This document shows positions 7,453-14,537 of a stretch of DNA of 15,172 bases, piece by piece (the first letter of the stretch is position 1; each line of letters begins with the position of its first letter). A model generated the notes under the pieces. That model was not told the origin of the DNA and ran no database searches. It saw nothing but the letters and a program-made list of their open reading frames with translations. This DNA comes from Deltaproteobacteria bacterium (lineage in GTDB: Bacteria > Desulfobacterota > Syntrophia > Syntrophales > Smithellaceae), in contig JAGVUJ010000031.1 of NCBI GenBank assembly GCA_019136325.1, positions 1 to 15,172 on the forward strand, read 5' to 3'. The translations under genes were made by a program, and so were the position numbers.

Positions 7453-10266
7453 ATGGAAGCAATAAAAATTCGGGGCGCGGCGCAGCACAATTTGAAAAAT
7501 ATAAGCCTGGACATTCCCCGGGATCAATTCGTTATCATTACCGGCGTGAGCGGTTCTGGAAAATCTTCGTTGGCTTTTGACACCATCTATGCCGAAGGCC
7601 AGAGACGTTATGTGGAATCTCTTTCCACGTATGCCCGTCAGTTTATCGGACAGATGGACAAACCAAATGTCGAATCGATTGAGGGGCTGTCTCCGGCCAT
7701 CGCCATCGAACAGCGCACGTCCAGCCACAATCCCCGCTCCACCGTGGGCACCGTAACGGAAATTTATGATTACTTTCGTCTGCTTTATGCCGCGATCGGT
7801 GTCTGTCATTGTTATCGGTGCGGCCGGGAAATAAAATCGCAGACCATTGACGGCATTCTGGAAAGCATTCTTTCCCTGCCCGACAATACGCCGTTCAGTG
7901 TTTTGGCGCCGCTGGTACGGGGGAAAAAAGGCGAGTTTCAAAAGGAGCTGAAAAAACTTCAGAAAGAAGGATTTGCCCGCGTCCGGATTGATGGTGAAAT
8001 CCGGGATCTGGCGGAAGAAATCGTCCTGGAAAAGAATAAACGTCATGACATTGACCTTGTCGTTGACCGTCTGGTGTTAAAAGAAGGTGTCCGAAAACGG
8101 TTGCGGGATTCGCTGGAGATTGCGTCAAGCCGGACGGAGGGACTTGTGCGCATCGTGATTGCCGGCGGAGAAGAAATGCTGTTCAGCGAGAAATACGCCT
8201 GTCCCGACTGCGGAATCAGTCTTCCTGCGTTGTCTCCGCGGATGTTTTCTTTCAACAATCCCTATGGGGCCTGCCCCGCCTGTAACGGTCTGGGATCTTC
8301 CATGCGCTTTACCGAGTATCTCGTCGTTCCCGACGCCGGATTGTCTCTGCGGGACGGCGCCATCGCACCGTGGGCCGGACGTCACTCCATGTATTATTAT
8401 AATATTCTGGATGCGCTCAGCGCGCATTATGGTTTTGATGTTAATACGCCATTCAATAAATTGCCGGAAAAGATTAAAAAGGTTTTGCTCTACGGATCGG
8501 GCGATGAACCGATTAAGTTTTATCATGATCGCGGTAACAAGCGATACTTTGCCCACCGGCCTTTCGAAGGGGCGATCAGGCAACTGGAACGCCGCTGGCG
8601 GGAAACCGCATCGGCGGAAATCCGCAACGACCTGATGCGCTACATTGATTTAAGCGCCTGCGATACCTGTCACGGGGCGCGCTTAAAAAAAGAGATTCTT
8701 GCCGTTACGGTGAAGGACAAGAATATTTATGAGCTCTGTAAGATGTCCATCCGTGATTGTTATGATTTTTTTGAAAGGATTAATCTCACGCCGCAGGAAA
8801 AAAACATTACCGAAAGGGTCGTGCGGGAAATCAAAAGCCGTCTGCAATTCTTGCTGAATGTGGGGATGGATTATTTAAATCTGGAGAGAGCCACGTCCTC
8901 CTTGTCCGGTGGTGAAAGTCAGCGTATCCGGCTGGCCACGCAAATCGGATCCGGACTGATGGGCGTTTTGTATGTTCTGGATGAGCCGACTGTCGGATTG
9001 CATCAGAAAGATAATCTACGGCTGATCGAGACCTTAAAAAGACTTCGTGATATGGGCAATACGGTGTTGGTTGTGGAACATGACGCCGACATGATCATGG
9101 CCTGTGATCATATTGTGGATATCGGACCGGGCGCCGGAACGGAGGGGGGAAAAATCGTCTTCCAGGGAACTCCGGAGGAGATTCTGGAAAGTGAAACGTC
9201 CATGACCGGCCGGTTTTTGTCGGGAAAAGAAACAATAGAGCCGCCGCTGAAGAAACGTCCGCTGACGGGCAGGCATATTGTTCTGGAGGGAGCCAGCGAA
9301 AACAACCTTAAAAACATTGATATCAAAATACCGGTGGGGGTTTTTACGGCGGTGACCGGGGTTTCCGGTTCGGGAAAGAGCACGATGGTCATTGAAACAC
9401 TTTATAAGGTGATGGCGCGTCGTTTGAATCAGTATAACGGGTCGATGGGCAAGATTAAAAGAATTGTGGACCTGGGAGGTATCGAACGTGTCATTATGAT
9501 CAACCAGCATCCGATCGGACGCACACCGCGTTCCAACCCGGCAACGTACACGGGTGTTTTTTCCTTCATTCGTGATTTGTTTACCAACCTTCCCGAATCA
9601 CGAATGCGCGGGTACAAACCGGGACGTTTCAGCTTTAACGTAAAGGGCGGACGCTGCGAAGCCTGCGAGGGCAACGGTTTGATCAAAATCGAAATGCACT
9701 TCCTGCCTGATGTTTACGTCACCTGCGATGTCTGTCACGGCAAACGATTCAATCAGGATACCCTGGACATTCACTATAAGGATAAAAACATTGCCGATAT
9801 TCTGGATATGACGGTCAATCAGGCGCTGATATTTTTTTCCAATATTCCCTCCATCCGATCGCACCTGCAATTGCTCAATGATGTCGGATTGGGCTACATT
9901 CATCTGGGACAATCGGCGACGACTCTTTCCGGAGGAGAAGCGCAAAGAATCAAACTGGCGCGGGAACTGGGCAAGAAAGTAAACAGCAACACCCTGTATA
10001 TTCTGGATGAACCGACGATCGGCCTGCATTTTGCCGATATTCGGAAGCTGCTGGATGTTTTAATGCGCCTTGTGGACATGGGCAATACGATGGTTGTTAT
10101 TGAACATAATCTGGACATCATCAAGTGCGCCGATTATGTGATTGATCTCGGGCCGGAGGGAGGCTCCGGCGGTGGACGGATCGTGTCTTCGGGAACCGTG
10201 GAAAAAGTGGCGCGGGATGAAAAGTCCGTGACCGGTCAATTTTTAAGGAAAATTATTTCTTCCTGA
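7453..10266 (+). CDS. uvrA: Excinuclease ABC subunit A (UvrA)
   Basis: DNA damage sensor of nucleotide excision repair, which loads UvrB and is recruited by Mfd. The 937-aa product matches the family length (E. coli 940). It contains two ABC ATPase modules: Walker A GVSGSGKSS at 31-39 with signature LSGGESQ at about 484 and DEPT at 510-513, then a second Walker A GVSGSGKST at 636-644 with LSGGEAQRIKL and DEPTIGLHF near the C-terminus. Zinc sites are complete: Cys250/253/274/277 and Cys735/738/758/761. An extra CHCYRC cluster (118-123) occupies the site of the short CxxC usually seen there. The ATG has only a weak ribosome site, and the upstream gene ends 14 nt earlier, consistent with translational coupling in the mfd cluster. 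Confidence 0.97.
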   Translation: MEAIKIRGAAQHNLKNISLDIPRDQFVIITGVSGSGKSSLAFDTIYAEGQRRYVESLSTYARQFIGQMDKPNVESIEGLSPAIAIEQRTSSHNPRSTVGTVTEIYDYFRLLYAAIGVCHCYRCGREIKSQTIDGILESILSLPDNTPFSVLAPLVRGKKGEFQKELKKLQKEGFARVRIDGEIRDLAEEIVLEKNKRHDIDLVVDRLVLKEGVRKRLRDSLEIASSRTEGLVRIVIAGGEEMLFSEKYACPDCGISLPALSPRMFSFNNPYGACPACNGLGSSMRFTEYLVVPDAGLSLRDGAIAPWAGRHSMYYYNILDALSAHYGFDVNTPFNKLPEKIKKVLLYGSGDEPIKFYHDRGNKRYFAHRPFEGAIRQLERRWRETASAEIRNDLMRYIDLSACDTCHGARLKKEILAVTVKDKNIYELCKMSIRDCYDFFERINLTPQEKNITERVVREIKSRLQFLLNVGMDYLNLERATSSLSGGESQRIRLATQIGSGLMGVLYVLDEPTVGLHQKDNLRLIETLKRLRDMGNTVLVVEHDADMIMACDHIVDIGPGAGTEGGKIVFQGTPEEILESETSMTGRFLSGKETIEPPLKKRPLTGRHIVLEGASENNLKNIDIKIPVGVFTAVTGVSGSGKSTMVIETLYKVMARRLNQYNGSMGKIKRIVDLGGIERVIMINQHPIGRTPRSNPATYTGVFSFIRDLFTNLPESRMRGYKPGRFSFNVKGGRCEACEGNGLIKIEMHFLPDVYVTCDVCHGKRFNQDTLDIHYKDKNIADILDMTVNQALIFFSNIPSIRSHLQLLNDVGLGYIHLGQSATTLSGGEAQRIKLARELGKKVNSNTLYILDEPTIGLHFADIRKLLDVLMRLVDMGNTMVVIEHNLDIIKCADYVIDLGPEGGSGGGRIVSSGTVEKVARDEKSVTGQFLRKIISS

Positions 10267-10342
10267 CGTCTCAAGATCCTTAACATTCGTGGTTTCTCCG
10301 CCTTCATCCATTCCGGTTCATCCATGGGTAGCCGGACGATTG

Positions 10343-10373
10343 TTCTGTCAAAACAAATAATATCTTGACAGAA
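10343..10373 (+). promoter_or_regulatory. 9-bp inverted repeat overlapping a TTGACA box
   Basis: TTCTGTCAA (10343-10351) and TTGACAGAA (10365-10373) are perfect inverted copies separated by 13 nt. The right arm contains a perfect -35 hexamer TTGACA (10365-10370). A -10 at the right distance is weak (TACTTT at 10389-10394, 18 nt away). The dyad could be an operator for the response regulator gene downstream. It does not look like a terminator of uvrA because no T-run follows. The rest of the 170-nt gap shows nothing I can assign. Confidence 0.4.
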
Positions 10374-10420
10374 GCATCGGAATCGTTTTACTTTTAAACT
10401 GCAAGTAGACTGTAGCCTTC

Positions 10421-10439
10421 AGGAGAGGATTTTAAACTG
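10421..10439 (+). promoter_or_regulatory. Strong ribosome binding site before a CTG start codon
   Basis: AGGAGAGGA (10421-10429) is a near-ideal Shine-Dalgarno sequence, and CTG (10437-10439) lies 7 nt downstream. No ATG, GTG or TTG exists in this frame between the stop codon at 10413 and the receiver domain core. This decides the start of the response regulator. Confidence 0.6.
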
Positions 10440-11582
10440 TCTAACGATTCGAAATATCAACATTGCATACTCATCGTCGATGATGAATATTCCATTCTGA
10501 ACGCTTTTAAGCGTATCTTAGCCGATGAAGATTATGAAGTTCACGTTGCAAACAGCGGTTCGGAAGGGCTCAATAAACTGCGGTCGGCGACAAACCCCTA
10601 CTCCCTGATTATTTCCGATCAAAGAATGCCCGAGATGAGCGGCGTTCAATTCTTCGCTCAGGCCAAAGAAATTTTCCCCGATGCCGTCCGGATTCTTCTT
10701 ACGGGTTACGCAGATTCCGATGCCATTATCGAAGCCATCAATAAGGGAGGGGTTCATCTTTACTTTACGAAACCCTGGCATGAAGAAGAAATCCTCCTGC
10801 ACATCAAACAGTCACTGTCCAAAGTAGAAATACTGGCGGAAAACAAGCGCCTTGTGGAATTGGTCCAAGATAAAAATAAGGAGTTGACTCAATTGAATAA
10901 AAAGCTGGAAAAAAAGGCTATGGAGAAAACAAAAGACCTTTTAATCCAGACTGAAAAACTTAAGGATAGTTACAGAAAATCACAGATTATTCTGGATGGA
11001 ATTGTCAAAACACTGTCCAAAATTATCGAAACACGCGATCCCTATACATCCGGACATGAAGATCAGGTCGCCAAGATCGCCTGCAAGATCGCCCGGGAAA
11101 TGAAATTGCCCGAGGAACAGGTTTCCTTTATTCACATTGCCGCTACGCTTCATGATATCGGGAAAATATCGGTGCCGTCGGAAATATTGACCAAACCCAG
11201 CGCCCTGAGCAATCTGGAAAGAGAAATCATCAAGACGCATTGTAAAGTTGCGAATGATGTTCTGGTCAACATAGAATTCCCCTATCCGGTGGCGGAAGTT
11301 ATCTATCAACACCATGAACGGATTGACGGGTCCGGTTATCCGCGAGGCTTAAAAGGAGATCAAATCGCTCTGGAAGCGCGGATTATAGGCGTCGCTGACG
11401 TTATTGACGCCATGGCTTCCTACCGGCCTTACCGTCCGGCGCTGGGTGTTGACGCGGCGATTGAGGAGATTGTCAAGCAAAAGGGAATTACATATGATCC
11501 CACCGTTGTGGATGCCTGCCTCAAAGTTTACAAGAAAACCGCTAAAAATTTTATAGACAACAACGGCCAGACGATCAATTAA
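10437..11582 (+). CDS. Response regulator with HD-GYP domain (putative c-di-GMP phosphodiesterase)
   Basis: Two-component output protein of the RpfG type. The receiver domain includes Asp15-Asp16, phosphoacceptor Asp61 (SDQRMPEMSG), Thr89 (LLTGYAD) and Lys112 (FTKPW). A charged coiled-coil linker follows (about 120-185), then an HD-GYP domain with HD at 239-240 (LHDIGKIS) and GYP at 300-302 (DGSGYPRGLKG). This motif set is that of active c-di-GMP hydrolases. Starting at the first ATG (10626) would remove the first 63 residues, including the phosphoacceptor, so it cannot be right. Upstream in frame, back to the stop at 10413, the only plausible start is CTG 10437, placed 7 nt after AGGAGAGGA (10421-10429). 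This gives 381 aa. The gene stands alone, with no sensor kinase nearby, so its signal is unknown. Confidence 0.9.
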   Translation: MSNDSKYQHCILIVDDEYSILNAFKRILADEDYEVHVANSGSEGLNKLRSATNPYSLIISDQRMPEMSGVQFFAQAKEIFPDAVRILLTGYADSDAIIEAINKGGVHLYFTKPWHEEEILLHIKQSLSKVEILAENKRLVELVQDKNKELTQLNKKLEKKAMEKTKDLLIQTEKLKDSYRKSQIILDGIVKTLSKIIETRDPYTSGHEDQVAKIACKIAREMKLPEEQVSFIHIAATLHDIGKISVPSEILTKPSALSNLEREIIKTHCKVANDVLVNIEFPYPVAEVIYQHHERIDGSGYPRGLKGDQIALEARIIGVADVIDAMASYRPYRPALGVDAAIEEIVKQKGITYDPTVVDACLKVYKKTAKNFIDNNGQTIN

Positions 11583-11590
11583 TCAGTGAT

Positions 11591-11611
11591 TGGTTTCTTG
11601 CGATAAAACCA
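11591..11611. terminator. Weak hairpin between convergent genes
   Basis: TGGTTT (11591-11596) pairs with AAACCA (11606-11611) around a 9-nt loop. It is followed by TTGCCGG and a T5 run (11619-11623) that is itself flanked by CCGG on both sides. The position, in the 56-nt gap between two convergent stop codons, suits a bidirectional terminator, but the stem is short and AT-rich. Confidence 0.25.
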
Positions 11612-11638
11612 TTGCCGGTTTTTCCGGACGGTTATGGC

Positions 11639-12334
11639 TTATTTGTTTCTCTCTCCGAAAATCGCCCGCCCGATTCTCACAATGGTTGCACCTTCTTCAA
11701 TGGCTATTTCAAAATCATCGGTCATGCCCATGGACAGTTCATCCATCCGGATGCCCGCAATGCCTTCCCTGATGATTTTCTGCTGAAGGTTTCTGAGTCC
11801 GGAAAAACAGGGACGGGAATTTTCAGGATCGGACGAATAAGGCGCCATCGTCATCAATCCTTTAACCGCAAGGTTGTCCAATCCGGAAATGGCTTGCAGC
11901 AGGCCAATGGCCTTTGTCTCTTCAATGCCATTTTTCGATTTTTCTCCGCTGACATTCACTTCAATGAGGATGTTGATTTTTCTTCCGGCAATCCCTGCCC
12001 GTTTATCGATTTCCACGGCCAGATCCAGACGATCAACCGAATGAATATAATCAAAGAGCTTCACGGCATATTTGGCCTTGTTGGTCTGAAGATGCCCGAT
12101 CATGTGCCATTCTGTTTTACGGCCGAGGGCGGTTATTTTTTCTTTCGCCTCCTGAACATAATTTTCGCCGAGCGCCGTAACGCCGGCGCTGATCGCCTCT
12201 TCAATGAGCATCAGGGGAATGGTTTTGGTTACCGCCAGAAGTTTTACGGAATCCGGCGGGCGGTGACTCCTTGCGGCTGCCGCGGCGATTCTCTGTTTTA
12301 TTTTAGCGATCGTGGAGACGATTCCTGTGTCCAT
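11639..12334 (-). CDS. yggS: YggS/PROSC-family pyridoxal phosphate homeostasis protein
   Basis: Cytoplasmic PLP-binding protein that buffers vitamin B6 and affects amino acid pools; no enzyme activity is established for the family. The 231-aa product is a single alanine-racemase-like barrel of typical size. PLP lysine is Lys37 in LLAVTKTIP; further family motifs are LGENYVQEAKEKI, WHMIGHLQTNKAKY, INILIEVNVSGEKSKNGI, LMTMAP, LSMGMTDDFEIAIEEG and VRIGRAIFG. The ATG at 12332-12334 has a weak ribosome site and follows maf by 42 nt on the same strand, so the two are probably co-transcribed. The gene converges on the response regulator gene. Confidence 0.95.
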   Translation of the reverse strand: MDTGIVSTIAKIKQRIAAAAARSHRPPDSVKLLAVTKTIPLMLIEEAISAGVTALGENYVQEAKEKITALGRKTEWHMIGHLQTNKAKYAVKLFDYIHSVDRLDLAVEIDKRAGIAGRKINILIEVNVSGEKSKNGIEETKAIGLLQAISGLDNLAVKGLMTMAPYSSDPENSRPCFSGLRNLQQKIIREGIAGIRMDELSMGMTDDFEIAIEEGATIVRIGRAIFGERNK

Positions 12335-12376
12335 AAATTTTTATCCGTCTTCTAAATCTGATTTTGAGAGGGTCAC

Positions 12377-12982
12377 TCAGCGCTCCGGTGCGTCAAATTT
12401 AATGACGTGCAGCTTTTTAAGAATTTCCAGAACTTCACAAAGCGGAAGGCCGATGACGTTTGTGTATGATCCGCGGATGGATCGGATAAAAAACGCGCCT
12501 TGTCCCTGAATGGCATATCCGCCGGCCTTGTCGTAGGGTTCATCCGAGTTGACATACCCGTTCATTTCATCAGGGGTGATTGTTTTGAAACGAACGGAAG
12601 ATTGAACCACCTTCGTTGTGCAGATTCCGGAAGCCATCCGGGCAATAGTGAATCCGGTAAAAACTTTATGCTCGCGTCCGCTTAATCTTTTGAGCATGTT
12701 CGTCGCTTGTGTCCTGTTACGGGGTTTACCCAAAACCATGCCGTCAATAACGACAATGGTATCCGCTCCTAAAACCCAGTCATTTTGTTTTTTCGAGGCG
12801 ATAGCGGCCGCTTTGTTACGCGAAAGCCTGCGAACATGCTCCTGCGGACTTTCTCCGGGAAGATATCTTTCGTTAACGTGAGCCGGAATGATTTTAAAAC
12901 TCAATCCGACGGAGCGAAGCATTTCCTGTCGGCGCGGCGAAGCGGAAGCTAAAATCAAAGATGAATCGGCTATGGTAATCAT
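12377..12982 (-). CDS. maf: Maf-family nucleoside triphosphate pyrophosphatase
   Basis: House-cleaning enzyme that hydrolyses non-canonical or excess nucleoside triphosphates (dTTP/UTP and modified pyrimidines in the YhdE-type subgroup) to the monophosphate. The 201-aa protein has the family motifs SASPRR at 13-18, VLGADTIVVID with Asp74, GKPRN, and EPYDKAGGYAIQG at 148-160 followed by GSYTNVIGLPL. The D-K-A-G-G-Y-A-I-Q-G form and the final GSYTNVIGLPL favour the dTTP/UTP pyrophosphatase subgroup over the 7-methyl-GTP subgroup; this is a judgement from motifs alone. It starts at ATG 12980-12982 and is followed by yggS in the same direction. Confidence 0.95.
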   Translation of the reverse strand: MITIADSSLILASASPRRQEMLRSVGLSFKIIPAHVNERYLPGESPQEHVRRLSRNKAAAIASKKQNDWVLGADTIVVIDGMVLGKPRNRTQATNMLKRLSGREHKVFTGFTIARMASGICTTKVVQSSVRFKTITPDEMNGYVNSDEPYDKAGGYAIQGQGAFFIRSIRGSYTNVIGLPLCEVLEILKKLHVIKFDAPER

Positions 12983-13039
12983 ATTTTATAGGCTTTCCAA
13001 ACCAATATGGGGTATTTTTATCCCAAATTTAATTTGAGC

Positions 13040-13045
13040 TGTCAA
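13040..13045 (-). promoter_or_regulatory. Possible -35 box for maf
   Basis: A perfect TTGACA lies on the minus strand at 13040-13045, about 58 nt upstream of the maf ATG. No convincing -10 is seen at 16-18 nt; the AT-rich TAAAAATA block near 13013-13020 is the nearest candidate and lies in a small GGGGTA/TATCCC hairpin (13009-13024). Weak support. Confidence 0.25.
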
Positions 13046-13057
13046 TCGTATTTATGA

Positions 13058-13087
13058 TTGCAATCCGCCGGTCATTGGCGTTATGAT
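13058..13087 (+). promoter_or_regulatory. Candidate promoter of the HMA selenoprotein gene
   Basis: TTGCAA (13058-13063) and TATGAT (13082-13087, five of six) are 18 nt apart. A transcript would start near 13094, about 22 nt before the ATG at 13116. The -10 box lies inside the dyad described at 13075-13095. Confidence 0.45.
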
Positions 13088-13095
13088 ATCGCCAA
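13075..13095 (+). promoter_or_regulatory. Dyad TTGGCG-N9-CGCCAA around the -10 box (candidate operator)
   Basis: TTGGCG (13075-13080) and CGCCAA (13090-13095) are perfect inverted hexamers, 9 nt apart, enclosing the putative -10 TATGAT. This is a position where a dimeric repressor or a MerR-like activator could act. No regulator gene is adjacent, so the binding protein is unknown. Confidence 0.35.
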
Positions 13096-13115
13096 AATGA
13101 ACAACGAGGCGGATG

Positions 13116-13418
13116 ATGAAAAAGACGTTGACCCTGTTTTTTGTTTTTATTTTTTTGGGGATTTTCCTGAACATGGCGACGGCGGAAGAAGTTGTGGTTC
13201 AAATGAGCGTACCCGGCTGTTCCGCCTGAGGGGCCAAGCAAAGGATAAGTTCTATCCTTAAAAACATTCAGGGCGTAAAAAAATTTCAATTCGAAAGCCG
13301 GGATATATTGACCGTTACCTTTGATGATAAGGAAACTTCCCTTGCCCTGATCACCGGCGAACTGGAAAAACAAGGAAACTCAATAAAAGGCAAGCCTGTT
13401 TATTTAAAACGGCATTAA
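13116..13418 (+). CDS. Exported HMA-domain (MerP-like) selenoprotein with CxxU motif
   Basis: Small periplasmic heavy-metal-associated protein, read with UGA 13227-13229 as selenocysteine: 100 aa. ATG 13116 lies 6 nt after GAGG (13106-13109); ATG 13113 is also possible. Residues 1-23 form a Sec signal peptide (MKKTL, long hydrophobic core, cleavage at ATA|EE). The mature part fits the HMA ferredoxin-like fold: strand EEVVVQMSVPG, Cys35-Ser-Ala-Sec38 in the metal-binding loop, helix AKQRISSILKNI, strand GVKKFQFES, strand ILTVTFDD, helix LALITGELEKQG, last strand. UGA falls at the second Cys of the CxxC motif. A SECIS-like hairpin follows, tRNA-Sec is at 233-330, and 62 codons stay open after the UGA. 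Metal carriage (Hg, Cu) or redox action is inferred only. No transporter gene is adjacent. The stop overlaps that of the convergent gene. The alternative is a nonsense pseudogene. Confidence 0.82.
13227..13259 (+). promoter_or_regulatory. Selenocysteine UGA codon and bacterial SECIS-like hairpin
   Basis: The UGA is at 13227-13229. AAGGATA (13241-13247) and TATCCTT (13253-13259) form a perfect 7-bp stem with loop AGTTC (13248-13252). The apical loop starts 18 nt after the UGA and has G as its second base. Bacterial SECIS elements typically have the loop about 16-37 nt downstream with a G in the first two loop positions, so this fits. It would recruit SelB with Sec-tRNA. The stem also encodes protein, as bacterial SECIS elements do. 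Confidence 0.7.
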
Positions 13419-14491
13419 AGATATTTTCTCAGTTTATTTGCTTCCAGCCTGTCGACAATTTTTTTAACGTCCTGAGAGCAGCCTTTCTTACAAATCAGCA
13501 AAGCGTCTTTTGTTTCAACAATGATTAAATCTTTCACGCCCACCAGAGCGGTGAGTTTTTGGGGATTGTAGATCAGCGATCCTGCCGAATTTTCAATGAT
13601 CGCCCGGCTTTCATTTAAAGCAACGTTGCCCTGGATATCTTTGGACGATATATCCCAAAGCGAATCCCAACTGCCGACGTCGCTCCAGCCGAAATCACCC
13701 GGCAGAATGTAAACCTTATCGGCTTTTTCCATAACGCCGTAATCGATGGATATGGAATCAAGTGTTTTATAGACACGGGCTACCGTGGAAGCTTCCTGCG
13801 GAGAGTTCAGCGCTTGATCGATTTTCCCCAGTCCTGCATACAATTCCGGCAGCCAGCGGGCGATTTCTTGCAGGATCACTGATGTTTTCCAGATGAACAT
13901 ACCGCTGTTCCAGTAAAAATGACCGCTTTGAACAAATTTGCGGGCTGTCTGAAAATCAGGTTTTTCGCGGATTGATTTGACGCGGTACACTTTTTCGTTT
14001 TTAATTTTTTTGAACAACGCACCCTTTTCAAGGTAACCGTATCCCGTATGAGGACCGGTCGGTTTAATGCCTATGGTGACCAGACTTTTCTCTTCGGCGG
14101 CCGTCCGAGCCGCCGCCTTAATGAGGGCAAGGTATTTGCCAGGGTCGGCAATGGCGTGATCAGACGGCAAAACAACCATGACATCGTCGCGGACTCTTCG
14201 TTGAATATGCAACGCGGCCAGCCCGATGCAGGCTGCCGTGTTTTTCCCCTCCGGTTCGATAATAATGTTTCGGGAGGGAATTTCCGGAAGCTGCTTCATT
14301 AAAGTGCGGGCGTGTTTTTTCCCCGTTACCACGAGAACATCTGCCGGAGGAATCAATGGCTTGATCCGGTCGACGGTTTCCTGAATGATCGTTTTCCTGC
14401 TGGTGATATCGAGAAGGTGCTTGGGTTTTTTTTCTCTGCTGCGGGGCCAGAATCTCACCCCTCTGCCGCCGGCCATGATGACTGCATACAT
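13415..14491 (-). CDS. Mannose-1-phosphate guanylyltransferase
   Basis: Makes GDP-mannose from mannose-1-phosphate and GTP for lipopolysaccharide or exopolysaccharide synthesis, in the cytoplasm. The 358-aa product has the nucleotidyltransferase signature MAGGRGVRFWPRSR at 6-19 with KPK at 22-24, EPEGKNTAACIGLAA, LPSDH at 108-112, GYGYLEKG, a REKPD loop, FYWNSGMFIWK, and SIDYGVMEK with GDFGWSDVGSW. It carries only the GMP domain and left-handed helix tail; the phosphomannose isomerase domain of bifunctional ManC/AlgA proteins is absent. The ATG is preceded by GGGAGA about 6 nt upstream. Its stop codon overlaps that of the convergent HMA selenoprotein gene by 3 bases, and it diverges from the RlmI-like gene. 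Confidence 0.94.
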   Translation of the reverse strand: MYAVIMAGGRGVRFWPRSREKKPKHLLDITSRKTIIQETVDRIKPLIPPADVLVVTGKKHARTLMKQLPEIPSRNIIIEPEGKNTAACIGLAALHIQRRVRDDVMVVLPSDHAIADPGKYLALIKAAARTAAEEKSLVTIGIKPTGPHTGYGYLEKGALFKKIKNEKVYRVKSIREKPDFQTARKFVQSGHFYWNSGMFIWKTSVILQEIARWLPELYAGLGKIDQALNSPQEASTVARVYKTLDSISIDYGVMEKADKVYILPGDFGWSDVGSWDSLWDISSKDIQGNVALNESRAIIENSAGSLIYNPQKLTALVGVKDLIIVETKDALLICKKGCSQDVKKIVDRLEANKLRKYL

Positions 14492-14537
14492 GATTGGTCT
14501 CCCTGTTCGGTCAAGTAAATTCGAAAATCGGTAAATG

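Noticed and set aside
7435..8046. Minus-strand open frame of 203 codons inside uvrA
   Set aside because: It is antisense to the first ATPase module of UvrA and has no recognisable features.
10626..11582. ATG 10626 as the start of the response regulator
   Set aside because: It would delete the first 63 residues of the receiver domain, including phosphoacceptor Asp61, while the upstream frame encodes a perfect receiver N-terminus.
11612..12355. Plus-strand open frame of 247 codons opposite yggS
   Set aside because: The minus strand encodes a full YggS protein with all motifs; the plus-strand translation has none.
13058..13261. Plus-strand 67-codon open frame overlapping the start of the HMA gene
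   Set aside because: It is in another frame, has no recognisable product, and covers the putative promoter and ribosome site.
13029..13373. Minus-strand open frame of 114 codons opposite the selenoprotein gene
   Set aside because: Its translation shows no domain or signal and has biased composition. It is the antisense shadow of the HMA gene and crosses the promoter region.
13116..13418. Reading the small gene as a pseudogene broken by a nonsense codon
   Set aside because: Only one lesion is present. It lies exactly at the second Cys position of the HMA motif, a SECIS-like hairpin follows at the right distance, and tRNA-Sec is encoded nearby.
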